Shown: in pieces, positions 7,466 to 15,754 of the stretch | Position numbering within the stretch: position 1 is the stretch's first letter | Layout of the letters: each line of letters starts with the position of its first letter | Assembly (NCBI GenBank): GCA_038229695.1 | Contig: JBBROE010000075.1 | Location: 1 to 21,733, forward strand | Reading direction: 5' to 3' | DNA from: JACMLD01 sp038229695 | GTDB lineage: Bacteria > Bacteroidota > Bacteroidia > Chitinophagales > Chitinophagaceae | Length of the DNA stretch: 21,733 nucleotides | The notes under the pieces: generated by a model | Database searches by the model: none | What the model was told of the DNA's origin: nothing | What the model saw: the letters and a program-made list of their open reading frames with translations, nothing else | Position numbers and translations under genes: made by a program

Positions 7466-7812
7466 CCGGTTTCCAATGTTATAAAAGCGATTCCCTGGGG
7501 AGGCACTGTTAGCTCCACAAATACCGAACCTTTTTCATGCCTGGTTGGGGAAGGCTCCATAATAATGGCGGCCGCCAACTCTAATGCGGACACTACGTTG
7601 GGCGTAAGACTTCCGGGGCTGCCCATATCCATCCATGTTTTTCTTGCATTGGCATGATCATCATCAATTCTTTCTATAAAGGCAGCCTTTACCTTCTTAC
7701 TATGATCTAATTGAACTGTCACCGATGCTGTTTTTATGGGATGACGCGGCAAAGCCCAGTTGGTAATCATAAGATTTATGGTATCGTTTTTACGCACTAT
7801 CCAAACGGTTAT
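7462..7812 (-). pseudogene. C-terminal remnant of a GH39-like glycosidase
   Basis: An open frame of about 115 codons after an in-frame TAG (complement of 7813-7815). The only start is a GTG at 7797. The sequence contains INLMITNWALPRHPIKT and then ERIDDDHANARKTWMDMGSP, which resembles the C-terminal beta-sandwich of GH39 beta-xylosidase-type enzymes (there often IDxxHSNAYxxWxxMGSP). The catalytic barrel, normally several hundred residues, is missing upstream, so this is most likely a truncated gene. The stop TGA overlaps the ATG of the GH144-like gene by the ATGA arrangement, so the intact ancestor was probably the first gene of a two-gene glycan-degrading operon. Alternatively it is a short stand-alone domain. 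Confidence 0.6.
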
Positions 7813-8175
7813 CTAGTGCCACAGTCTCGCTGAAACGGTTCAGAAACTGCGGTATACAAGAAACATTCATCGGCACCCGGTTTAATACGTTGTTAAAACT
7901 ATCCTTCGTTTAAGCGCACTCCCGCAAAGGCCGCCGGTAACCCGCTTCGAAAATTGGCGGATCTGGGACTGACCTGGGGTTCCCGCCTACCGGAGGAGGG
8001 CATACCCGGTCTAATAAAAAACGCATGCTACGCACAGATCTATTAGCGACGGGCTATCCTGGTCCACAACGCCACTATATTTTATCAGGGAAATGAGCGC
8101 AGGCTGAAGTAACTTTCCTGCCGGATCCGCTAATACCGTACAACTGGCAGCGTCTTCGAACCGGAATGTTTTTTA
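7813..8175. other. Gene-free stretch upstream of the GH39 remnant
   Basis: About 360 bases without a recognisable gene on either strand. Short open stretches exist, for example leftward 7790-7909 and rightward about 7890-8045, but none has a convincing start or a family match. This is where the missing GH39 N-terminal part would be expected. I see no IS ends, long repeats or promoter consensus. Confidence 0.4.
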
Positions 8176-9495
8176 ATGGCCTATCCAAAAAATAATTGTA
8201 CGATTCGCAGTTCCCAATCATCCATTTCATTGAACACAAACACCGCACATATCCTTACCTGGTTACTGGCCGCTGTCGCCACCGCGGGCGTTATCATCCG
8301 GCCCTTCAAAATTCCGGAGGCCGTGTGGGCCGTCGCAGGAGCGGTACTGCTGGTGTTCACCCGGCTCCTGCAGCCCCGCGAAGCATGGGTAGGTATAGCA
8401 AGCGGCCTCAATGTATATTTATTTCTGGCCGGTATGATGCTGCTTGCAGAAGTGGCGCGCCAGGAACAACTGTTCGATTGGCTCGCCGCCCTCGCCACCA
8501 AAAAAGCCAGCGGATCCGCCAACCGGCTCTTTGTCTTAATCTACCTGGTGGGCATAGCCGTAACGGCGCTGCTCTCCAACGATGCCACGGCGGTAGTGCT
8601 CACGCCCGCTGTAGCCGCGGCTATGAGAACCGCAAAAATATCCGCTCCCCTGCCCTACCTTTTTATCTGCGCCTTCATTGCCAATGCGGCTTCATTCGTA
8701 CTGCCGATCGCTAACCCCGCCAACCTGGTCATTTACGGCGCTCATATGCCTGCCCTGCAGGAGTGGCTGTCGACCTACCTGCTTCCCTCCCTCGTTTCCA
8801 TAGCCGTTACTTTTTTACTGCTGTACCGTTTACAGCGTAAACAGCTTAGCGCTCATATCGCAACCGACATCCCCGTGCCCCCTCTTTCCCGCGGCGGAAA
8901 AACAGCGGGCTGGGGGATCGTTGGTACAACGGTAGGCCTGCTGGCCGCTTCGTTTTTGAATATTCAACTCGGCCTCCCCGCGGCCCTCGCCGGAACCCTG
9001 ATCATGTTGATAGTAATTGTTCGCACTGGCAGAAGGCCAGCTGTATTCCTTACCAAAATTTCCTGGTCCGTACTTCCATTGGTTGCCGGCCTGTTCGTCA
9101 TTGTTGAAGCACTCCATAAAACCGGCCTCATTCAAGTACTCAGCAGTGTGCTAGAGCATTATTCCGCCCAATCCATTCCTCTAACGGCATGGGTCAGTGG
9201 CCTGCTGGTCGGGTTCGGTACCAACCTTACCAATAACCTGCCCGCCGGGCTCATTGCCGGTCATGTAATACAATCCGCCCCCACCCCGCATCTTATCCAG
9301 AGCGCTGTATTAATTGGCATTGATTTAGGGCCTAATCTGTCAGTGACCGGCTCGCTGGCGACCATCCTTTGGCTCATCGCCCTGCGGCGGGAAGGGATAA
9401 CGGTCTCTGCGGTAAATTTTTTACGGTTGGGCGCCTGGGTAATGACCATCGCGCTCGTCGCCACCCTGGGTACGTTGTACCTGACCGCCGGGTGA
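8176..9495 (+). CDS. ArsB/NhaD-type (ion transporter superfamily) membrane permease
   Basis: 439 residues and about 11-12 hydrophobic membrane segments. Typical ArsB/SLC13-like features are GLNVYLFLAGMMLLAEVARQ (about residues 77-96), TALLSNDATAVVLTPAV with the conserved SNDAT in the first half, FICAFIANAASFVLPIANPAN in the first half, and FGTNLTNNLPAGLIAG in the second inverted half. ArsB members export arsenite or antimonite; related permeases carry other anions or Na+/H+, so substrate is uncertain. No arsR, arsC or other arsenic gene is in the window. The ATG at 8176 gives a polar 18-residue leader; a TTG near 8230 is an alternative start closer to the first membrane segment. Confidence 0.8.
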   Translation: MAYPKNNCTIRSSQSSISLNTNTAHILTWLLAAVATAGVIIRPFKIPEAVWAVAGAVLLVFTRLLQPREAWVGIASGLNVYLFLAGMMLLAEVARQEQLFDWLAALATKKASGSANRLFVLIYLVGIAVTALLSNDATAVVLTPAVAAAMRTAKISAPLPYLFICAFIANAASFVLPIANPANLVIYGAHMPALQEWLSTYLLPSLVSIAVTFLLLYRLQRKQLSAHIATDIPVPPLSRGGKTAGWGIVGTTVGLLAASFLNIQLGLPAALAGTLIMLIVIVRTGRRPAVFLTKISWSVLPLVAGLFVIVEALHKTGLIQVLSSVLEHYSAQSIPLTAWVSGLLVGFGTNLTNNLPAGLIAGHVIQSAPTPHLIQSAVLIGIDLGPNLSVTGSLATILWLIALRREGITVSAVNFLRLGAWVMTIALVATLGTLYLTAG

Positions 9496-9635
9496 ATGGT
9501 GATGCATTTGAACGGGAATCCGTAAAAAGGACGATAACTTTATCCCCAGACCTTTACCGCATACTGGTTTCACGCCGCGCTGTAACATGGCACAATTCGT
9601 GACGGTTACCTGCGTAATCATTAATACAATCAATC

Positions 9636-10622
9636 ATGCAAACACGAAAACTCGGAAACAGCGGACTGGAAGTATCGGCAATCGGGTACGGCTGCATGGG
9701 CCTGAACCATTCTTATGGCCAGGGCCTGGATAAAAAATCTGCCATTGAACTCATTCGTGCAGCAGTCGCTGAAGGAGTAACCTTCTTCGACACGGCGGAA
9801 GTGTATGGCCCTTTCACCAATGAGGAAGTTGTAGGAGAAGCGCTGGCTCCTCACCGTGATAAAGTAATTATCGCCACCAAGTTTGGCTTCAATACGGATG
9901 ATGGCAGGATCGTCGGCGTGAACAGCCGGCCCGATCATATCCGCAAGGTGGCGGAAGCCTCGCTCAGGAGATTGCAGGTGGATACCATCGATCTGTTTTA
10001 CCAGCACCGCGTAGACCCGGCCGTGCCCATTGAAGACGTTGCCGGCACGGTAAAGGATTTAATACAGGAAGGTAAAGTGAAATATTTTGGCCTCTCTGAA
10101 GCCGGTGCACAAACGATCCGGCGGGCGCACGCTGTTCAGCCGGTGACGGCCTTGCAGAGTGAATATTCGTTGTGGTACAGGGAAGTGGAAAAGGAAATTT
10201 TCCCGGTCCTGGAAGAATTGGGTATCGGGTTGGTGCCTTTCAGTCCGCTTGGCCGCGGGTTCCTTACCGGCAAAATTGATGAGCACTCCGAATTTGACAA
10301 AAATGATTTTCGAAACGGCATACCCCGATTCTCGCCGGAAGCACGCAAAGCCAACCAGTCGCTGGTGGATCTCCTCACCGGCATCGCTCAACACAAACAG
10401 GCCACCCCGGCCCAGGTGGCCCTGGCCTGGTTACTCGCAAAGAAACCCTGGATAGTACCCATACCCGGCACCACCAAACTGGAGCGGCTGAAAGAAAACC
10501 TCGGCGCCGAGAACGTGGAGCTTACCGCCACCGATCTTAGGCAGGTCGACCAGGCGCTGGCCACCATCGACATCGAGGGGGCCCGCTACCCGGAGCACCT
10601 GGAAAAGGCCACAGGCCTGTAA
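9636..10622 (+). CDS. Aldo/keto reductase
   Basis: 328 residues, a single (beta/alpha)8-barrel NADPH-dependent oxidoreductase of the AKR superfamily; cytosolic. The catalytic tetrad is present: Asp52 and Tyr57 in FFDTAEVYG, Lys82 in IATKFGF, His124 in YQHRVDP. The C-terminal cofactor-binding segment VPIPGTTKLERLKENLGA is also typical. The N-terminus MQTRKLGNSGLEVSAIGYGCMG resembles AKR13-like or YajO-like members that reduce aldehydes, but the physiological substrate cannot be read from sequence. It follows the permease by 140 bases, with only a weak possible -7 box (TAACTTTA near 9533), so cotranscription is possible but not evident. Confidence 0.93.
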   Translation: MQTRKLGNSGLEVSAIGYGCMGLNHSYGQGLDKKSAIELIRAAVAEGVTFFDTAEVYGPFTNEEVVGEALAPHRDKVIIATKFGFNTDDGRIVGVNSRPDHIRKVAEASLRRLQVDTIDLFYQHRVDPAVPIEDVAGTVKDLIQEGKVKYFGLSEAGAQTIRRAHAVQPVTALQSEYSLWYREVEKEIFPVLEELGIGLVPFSPLGRGFLTGKIDEHSEFDKNDFRNGIPRFSPEARKANQSLVDLLTGIAQHKQATPAQVALAWLLAKKPWIVPIPGTTKLERLKENLGAENVELTATDLRQVDQALATIDIEGARYPEHLEKATGL

Positions 10623-10681
10623 GCTGAACAGCTTCTACAGCACTTTGCCGCGGGTATTGCTGCAGCGCCAAAAAGCAACTA

Positions 10682-10711
10682 TTTGTTGCCGTTATCATTT
10701 TTTTATATTTC
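10682..10711 (+). promoter_or_regulatory. Possible promoter upstream of the DM13 lipoprotein gene
   Basis: TTTG at 10682-10685 and TATATTTC at 10704-10711 (seven of eight to TAnnTTTG), spaced 18 bases. It is about 190 bases from the lipoprotein ATG, so the leader would be long. I see no other feature in the 280-base gap 10623-10902. Confidence 0.3.
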
Positions 10712-10902
10712 CGGCAGTGGGAACTAGATGGAGCATTTGTTGTGTCACTCCCTTCAGCGGCAGTACAGCGCCGGGCGAATTCCAGGCAAGCGGCCGCCGG
10801 CCGGATACTGATTCGTTTGTCAGCAGGGCGACAGGATAATGGCTAAGCTCTGCCTACTTTCGGGGAAGCCTGGCGGCATGCCCGCGGGATAAATTTTCTC
10901 GT

Positions 10903-11331
10903 ATGAAACCCTCCTTACTCTTCCTCTTTATCACCTGCCTGGTGCTGAGTGCCTGCAGCAAAAAAAATGCGACGCCGGAGATTCCCTTAGATGAAAAAGT
11001 CGTGGCCGACTCCACGGTCACGGCGCTGTTCACCGGTAATTTCATGAACGGGACGCACGGCACTGTAAGCGGTTCAGCTAAAATCGTCAAACAGGGCGGC
11101 AATTATATCCTGGCACTGGACAGCATGAACATTTCTAACGGGCCTGCCCTCCATGTCTATCTTTCCCAGGAAGTGCAGCCGGTTCACTTTATCGACCTGG
11201 GCAGCCTGAAATCCACCCGGGGCAATCAACTCTACCCTGTACCCGCCATGCCGGATTTCAGCCTGTATAAATATGCGCTCGTCCATTGTCAGCAGTACAA
11301 TCACCTGTTCGGCAGCGCGGCACTGAAATGA
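10903..11331 (+). CDS. DM13-domain lipoprotein
   Basis: 142 residues. Residues 1-18 are a lipoprotein signal with lipobox LSAC and Cys18 as the lipidated residue, followed by SKKN. The rest fits the DM13 domain: GNFMNGTHGTVSGSAKI, then ALDSMNISNGPALHVYLS, and a C-terminal block with LVHCQQYNHLFGSA. DM13 domains are predicted to have a redox or electron-transfer role through a conserved Cys (here the Cys of LVHC). The protein is probably anchored to the outer or inner membrane facing the periplasm. Nothing nearby identifies a partner. Confidence 0.85.
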   Translation: MKPSLLFLFITCLVLSACSKKNATPEIPLDEKVVADSTVTALFTGNFMNGTHGTVSGSAKIVKQGGNYILALDSMNISNGPALHVYLSQEVQPVHFIDLGSLKSTRGNQLYPVPAMPDFSLYKYALVHCQQYNHLFGSAALK

Positions 11332-11440
11332 TGCCATTATCACTCTTTACCCATACAAATCATCAGCCTAACCCAACTGCTAACAGACAACAAGTTGCAA
11401 TCTGTTATTCCGCCCACCTTCCCTAACACTCCTGCCTGCT

Positions 11441-11871
11441 CTAATTGTAGAACTTGTATGCATTCACCAGGAGGTCAAAAAACGTCCTTGCTTTCGTAAA
11501 ACGGTACATGTCCCTTCCGAAAACCAGGTACACGGATATAATTCCGAAAAAGTAATCCAGGTACAGAAACGTGATACTGCCCTGAATGACATGAGAATTT
11601 AGAAAGGCAAAAGAAGGAGCGTAATAAAATGGGTTTCTGTAAAAACACAGCTTCCAAATTTATCGGCCGTTTTTAACCGGTAATCCGGGATATAGAATAC
11701 TCTTTTGCCGATAAATAACAATAAACCAGCACTGATTAAAAAGTAAGTAGCGGGACTAAAATATTTCTTTCTCTGCCCGAAAAAGAATGTTCAGATATTT
11801 TTCCAAGATACAATAGCAATTCTTTGGTTATACCGGCAGCCAATAGGTAGCAGACCCACCGCAGTGGCCAT
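11441..11871 (-). pseudogene. Small multi-pass membrane protein gene broken by frameshifts
   Basis: Read leftward, three coherent segments in different frames join into one protein-like sequence. The first (about 11865-11780) reads LRWVCYLLAAGITKELLLYL. The second (about 11790-11655) reads QRKKYFSPATYFLISAGLLL and then IGKRVFYIPDYRL. The third (11659-11444, stop TAG at 11441-11443) contains FYRNPFYYAPSFAFLNSHVI and ends RDMYRFTKARTFFDLL plus VNAYKFYN. An ATG at 11871 could be the original start if one extra base is assumed after it. Length would be about 140 residues with at least three hydrophobic helices. I do not recognise the family. The shifts lie near T/A runs, so sequencing error is a real alternative to gene decay. 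Confidence 0.6.
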
Positions 11872-11904
11872 TGTGAACTTTTCCCGTGACTATCCCGTTA
11901 AACC

Positions 11905-12351
11905 ATGAACAAGACTGATGATATGGAAGACATCACCAAGAAATATACAAATGGCGAGCTGACGGTGGTCTGGAAGCCTAAACTTTGTATTCATTCGGCC
12001 ATCTGTTTTAAAGGCCTTCCGGCCGTATTCGACCCGCGCAGGAGACCCTGGATTAAACCGGAAGCGGCCGGCACAGACGTCATCATGCAACAGGTGAGGC
12101 AGTGCCCATCCGGTGCTTTATCCTATTTTACCAACGAAAAGGAGGGCCATGAAGCCATGGAGATTCAGGCGGAAACGAAGGTGGAGACCATCGCCAACGG
12201 CCCGCTGATGGTCTATGGAGATGTGCTGATCACCGACAGCAAGGGACAGGCGTTCAAAAGAAATAAAGTAACCGCATTTTGCCGCTGCGGCCAGTCCGGC
12301 AACAAGCCATTTTGCGACGGGTCTCATGTAAAAGCGAATTTCCGGGACTGA
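11905..12351 (+). CDS. YjdI-type 4Fe-4S plus CDGSH double iron-sulfur protein
   Basis: 148 residues, cytosolic, two domains. Residues about 12-75 match the divergent mono-cluster domain of E. coli YjdI (Fer4_19 type), with Cys28, Cys34 and Cys67 (CPSGAL) as cluster ligands. Residues about 90-148 are a CDGSH domain: CRCGQSGNKPFCDGSH supplies the three-Cys one-His set Cys126, Cys128, Cys137 and His141 for a redox-active 2Fe-2S cluster. The fused arrangement is seen in other bacteria; the function is unknown, perhaps electron transfer or cluster/redox sensing. The ATG at 11905 is used; Met7 is a possible alternative. No close operon partner: the gene upstream is the broken membrane gene on the opposite strand. 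Confidence 0.9.
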   Translation: MNKTDDMEDITKKYTNGELTVVWKPKLCIHSAICFKGLPAVFDPRRRPWIKPEAAGTDVIMQQVRQCPSGALSYFTNEKEGHEAMEIQAETKVETIANGPLMVYGDVLITDSKGQAFKRNKVTAFCRCGQSGNKPFCDGSHVKANFRD

Positions 12352-12482
12352 CAGCCGAAACTGCCCGGGAGCTGGAGGGTTCCGGCCGTCGGGGACCAGG
12401 GGCGCCCAACCTTCTGCCCGCTTTTTCGTTAAAGAACCACGTTTAGCTTCCGTGGATACAGTTTTCCTTCAGAATCCACCTA

Positions 12483-12490
12483 TAGATTTG
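12483..12490 (+). promoter_or_regulatory. -7 box of the outer-membrane receptor gene
   Basis: TAGATTTG matches TAnnTTTG perfectly. It ends only 8 bases before the first ATG (12499), giving a leader of about 6 bases for that start or 15 for the ATG at 12508. The -33 element is weak (T-rich at 12462-12465). Confidence 0.45.
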
Positions 12491-12498
12491 CGCAAAAT

Positions 12499-15000
12499 AT
12501 GCCCGGTATGTACAAATGGTGGAGTGTCGTAGTATTGATAGGTGCTTTTAATGTAATTGCTCAGGCTCAGAACGAGCCCCAGTTAAACGGGAAAGCAACC
12601 ATCAGCGGAACAGTCAAGGACTCGGTGACCGGTCATACCCTCGAATATGCTACGATATCGCTGCTCGATGAAAGCACCGGCAAAACGATAACCGGGACCA
12701 CCACCTCGGCGACCGGCCAATTTTCCCTGGAAAAGATACCGGCCGGGCAATACACCCTCATCGCAGAGTTCATAGGCTATGCACCGGTAAAGCTGCCCTC
12801 CTTATCACTTTCAGCGAATCAAAAATTATCCGTTAAAAATATTTTATTGTTCAAGCATGCCGTTGAGTTGGCCGGCGTAACTATCACAGCCCGGGCGAGG
12901 CTGATTGAAAACAAAATAGACAAACTGGTTTATAATGCCGAGAAAGACCTGACGGCCCAGGGTGGCGTGGCCACTGACATCCTGAAGAAAGTACCCCAGG
13001 TTTCCGTAGACGTGGATGGCAACGTGGAACTATCGGGCACCTCCAGTATCCGCTTCCTGATAAACGGCAAGCCGTCGACTGCTTTTGGCGCCAGCATCAA
13101 CGATGTATTGCAGTCAATCCCCGCCAGCCAGATTAAAAGCATTGAGGTCATTACCAACCCCGGTGCCAAATACGATGCGCAGGGACTGGGCGGTATCATT
13201 AACATCATCCTGAAAGAAAATAATGCGCGCGGCATCAACGGGAATCTTTCTCTGACCGGGGGCACCCGCACAGAGAACGGTTCGTTTAATTTTAATGCCC
13301 GGAAGGATAATTTCGGTATGCATGCCTTCATCAGTGGCAACACCCGGCCTTCCTTCACCACGCCAGCGCAATCACTTCGCACATCAGTTGATTCTGCCAC
13401 CGGCAATAAGTCTTACCTGTCCAGTAACGGCAGTTCTGTGGTTAAGCGGCAGGGCATGGAATCAGGCATTGGGTTCGATTGGACACTGAAAAAGAAAAAC
13501 AGTTTTACAGGCTCCTTCAATTATAATCTTTTTGAAAACAGCGGCAGGGGCAGTTATGATCAATCGTTTCAATTGGTAAACCCTGCGGACAGTATGTTGT
13601 CCACCAGCCGTTACACCAGCAATACCGATAACCACAACCGTTTCCAGAACACTGATTTGTCTTTCAACTACAAAAGAAAATTTGATAAGGAAGACCGGGA
13701 ACTCGAATTCTCCATCAATTCCAGCGCGGAGAACAGCACCGGGCGGAACAACAACGGGCAGGTCCTGTATCCATCCGATTCACTTTACTATGGTATCCAG
13801 GCGGTAAACCCCGGCCGCCAGCATGAGACTCAGCTTACCCTTGATTATGCAGAACCCATCACTGAAAAAATTATTTTTGGCGCTGGCGCGAAGACAACAT
13901 TTTTAGACATCGCCAGTTCTTCAACGGTTGATAAACTGGATGCAACATCCGGAAAATATCAGTACAACAGCTCCCTGTCGAACTATCTTAATTATCACCA
14001 GAAAGTGTATGCCGGGTATGCAGAAATAACTTTTCCTGTCGGGCATCTATTCGATGTAAAAGCAGGAAGCCGGTTCGAGCGAACTGAAAATCAATCTTAT
14101 TATAGCAATGCGCAGCACCAGGCGGGAAATAACGGCTATAACACGGTTGTTCCCTCTGTATTCCTGTCCCGGAAATTTGGTGAAGAGGGAAGCCAGGTTA
14201 TAAAACTGAGTTACTCCAAAAGGATCAACCGGCCTGACTATGGTGATCTCAACCCCTATATCAACACCAGCGATCCCAAGAACATCACGGCCGGCAATCC
14301 CTACCTGCTTCCCGAAATTGGTCAACGTTATGAATTGAGCTACAGCCGTGAATTTCCAAGGCTGGGTTCCTTTATGCTCTCCGCATTTTACCGGAACAAC
14401 GGGCAGGACATTCAGCCCTACATCAAATATTATCCGGTATTGCAGGTGGGCGACTCGGTATATAACAACGTGGCCGTAAGCACGCGGGAAAATATCGGCA
14501 CAGAAAAAAATATCGGCATCAACTTCTTCACAAATATTCATGCTTCCGGTAAGCTTGACCTGCGCAGCAATACCTTCGTTTATTACCGGCACATTATCAA
14601 TGCACTTGATGCCGGGGGCAACCGCAGCAGCGTAAACTACCGCATCAACATCAACGCCAGCTACCAGTTCACACCGTTGCTTGCCGCAGAATTCTTCGGT
14701 AACTTCAATAGTGCAAGAAACGAGGTACAGGGTAAATATCCCTCCTTTACCACCTATAGTATGGCGATCCGTAAAATCTTTGCCAACAAGAAAGCAAGCA
14801 TCGCCCTTACCACCAACAACCCCTTCAACGAGTACGTAAACCAGCGGGTTGAACTGTACGGCCCCGGTTTCACCCAATCCAGCCTCCGCAAAATCCCTTT
14901 CCGTTCCTTCGGGCTGAATTTCACCTGGAAGTTTGGTAAGCTGGCCTTCAAAAAAGAATCATCGGAGAACGAAGGCGGCGATGCGCCTGCCCAACAGTAA
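12499..15000 (+). CDS. Outer-membrane beta-barrel receptor (TonB-dependent-receptor-like, OMP_b-brl type)
   Basis: 833 residues. Signal peptide to about residue 23 (IAQAQ). Residues about 35-120 are a carboxypeptidase-regulatory-like beta-sandwich (ISGTVKDSVTGHTLEYATIS). Residues about 130-235 form a plug-like domain (DILKKVPQVSVDVDGNVELS, then NPGAKYDAQGLGGIINIILK). The remainder is a long beta-barrel of alternating aromatic strands, matching the outer membrane beta-barrel family often annotated as PF14905. Such proteins resemble TonB-dependent receptors, but a substrate cannot be read from sequence, and no SusD partner is adjacent. Either ATG 12499 (MPGMYKWW) or ATG 12508 (MYKWW) may be the start; the close promoter favours the second. 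Confidence 0.9.
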   Translation: MPGMYKWWSVVVLIGAFNVIAQAQNEPQLNGKATISGTVKDSVTGHTLEYATISLLDESTGKTITGTTTSATGQFSLEKIPAGQYTLIAEFIGYAPVKLPSLSLSANQKLSVKNILLFKHAVELAGVTITARARLIENKIDKLVYNAEKDLTAQGGVATDILKKVPQVSVDVDGNVELSGTSSIRFLINGKPSTAFGASINDVLQSIPASQIKSIEVITNPGAKYDAQGLGGIINIILKENNARGINGNLSLTGGTRTENGSFNFNARKDNFGMHAFISGNTRPSFTTPAQSLRTSVDSATGNKSYLSSNGSSVVKRQGMESGIGFDWTLKKKNSFTGSFNYNLFENSGRGSYDQSFQLVNPADSMLSTSRYTSNTDNHNRFQNTDLSFNYKRKFDKEDRELEFSINSSAENSTGRNNNGQVLYPSDSLYYGIQAVNPGRQHETQLTLDYAEPITEKIIFGAGAKTTFLDIASSSTVDKLDATSGKYQYNSSLSNYLNYHQKVYAGYAEITFPVGHLFDVKAGSRFERTENQSYYSNAQHQAGNNGYNTVVPSVFLSRKFGEEGSQVIKLSYSKRINRPDYGDLNPYINTSDPKNITAGNPYLLPEIGQRYELSYSREFPRLGSFMLSAFYRNNGQDIQPYIKYYPVLQVGDSVYNNVAVSTRENIGTEKNIGINFFTNIHASGKLDLRSNTFVYYRHIINALDAGGNRSSVNYRININASYQFTPLLAAEFFGNFNSARNEVQGKYPSFTTYSMAIRKIFANKKASIALTTNNPFNEYVNQRVELYGPGFTQSSLRKIPFRSFGLNFTWKFGKLAFKKESSENEGGDAPAQQ

Positions 15001-15182
15001 CGGACAACCGGTTTTCTGTTCACCCATCAATTTGCGACTCCGCAGGGTGCCCTATGATGGGAAATTTCCGCTACAAACCGGCCTTCCATACGGCGCTATG
15101 AAACTGGCCCGCTTTTTTATTAGAAGAGCGAGATCCCTTTTACTGCCCACAACATTGACAGATAACCTATTTCACCTAGTCT

Positions 15183-15683
15183 ATGAGTATACAGGGGCAC
15201 GACGATGATGCATCGTTTGTATTGCAAAAAGTACAGCCTGCACTGCTGGGTTTGATGGACGGTTCGGTGTCCACTCTGGCGCCTTTATTTGCCGCAGCCG
15301 GACTGACAGGGCAGGCCCATAAGGCATTTTTTGTCGGCCTCGCCGCCTCGTTTGGTGCCGGAATCAGCATGGGGCTGGCCGAGGCCCTGTCCGATGATGG
15401 AAAGGTAACCGGCCGGGGTCAGCCTTGGAAAAGGGGTGTCATTACCGGGCTGGCGACAGCCATCGGGGGTATGTTGCACACCCTGCCATTCCTGATCAAT
15501 AACCTGGACCGGGCGTTGCATACGGCGTACTTTGTTGTGGTGGTCGAATTATTTGCCATCGCCTTCATCCGGTACCGGTTCATGAAAACACCGCTCTGGT
15601 CAACGATAGTACAGGTGATCATTGGCGGGGGCATCGTATTTATCATTGGTGTTTACCTCGGTAAACTTGGCTTAAGCAATTAG
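15183..15683 (+). CDS. VIT1/CCC1-type transporter resembling the membrane half of MbfA
   Basis: 166 residues with five predicted membrane helices, about 20-39, 48-68, 86-105, 113-130 and 141-160. The blocks LLGLMDGSVSTLAPLFAAAG, GLAASFGAGISMGLAEALSD and GRGQPWKRGVITGL closely resemble the C-terminal VIT domain of MbfA (erythrin-VIT), an inner-membrane iron exporter. Asp26 in TM1 and Met63/Glu67 in TM2 lie where VIT proteins place pore residues. It lacks the N-terminal ferritin-like domain of MbfA, and the loop between TM2 and TM3 is short, so the glutamate-rich cytosolic metal-binding domain of plant-type VITs is also absent. An EncFtn-type gene follows after 71 bases and may supply the metal-binding part. 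Iron (or manganese) export is inferred. Confidence 0.85.
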   Translation: MSIQGHDDDASFVLQKVQPALLGLMDGSVSTLAPLFAAAGLTGQAHKAFFVGLAASFGAGISMGLAEALSDDGKVTGRGQPWKRGVITGLATAIGGMLHTLPFLINNLDRALHTAYFVVVVELFAIAFIRYRFMKTPLWSTIVQVIIGGGIVFIIGVYLGKLGLSN

Positions 15684-15754
15684 AAATAGCTACCTGGCAA
15701 CAGGGGAACCGTCTTTATTATCACATTTATTCATTTTTAAAAACCAATTTTATT

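Noticed and set aside
7790..7909. Short leftward open stretch ending VALDNRLDSA, and a rightward one near 7890-8045
   Set aside because: Under 50 codons, no clear start and no recognised homology; I considered them as missing GH39 sequence but saw no GH39-like motif.
10645..10839. 64-codon rightward open frame between the aldo/keto reductase and DM13 genes
   Set aside because: Composition is not protein-like and there is no start signal or recognised family.
14047..14877. 276-codon leftward open frame inside the receptor gene
   Set aside because: Antisense to well-supported barrel sequence, no family features, no ribosome binding site or promoter.
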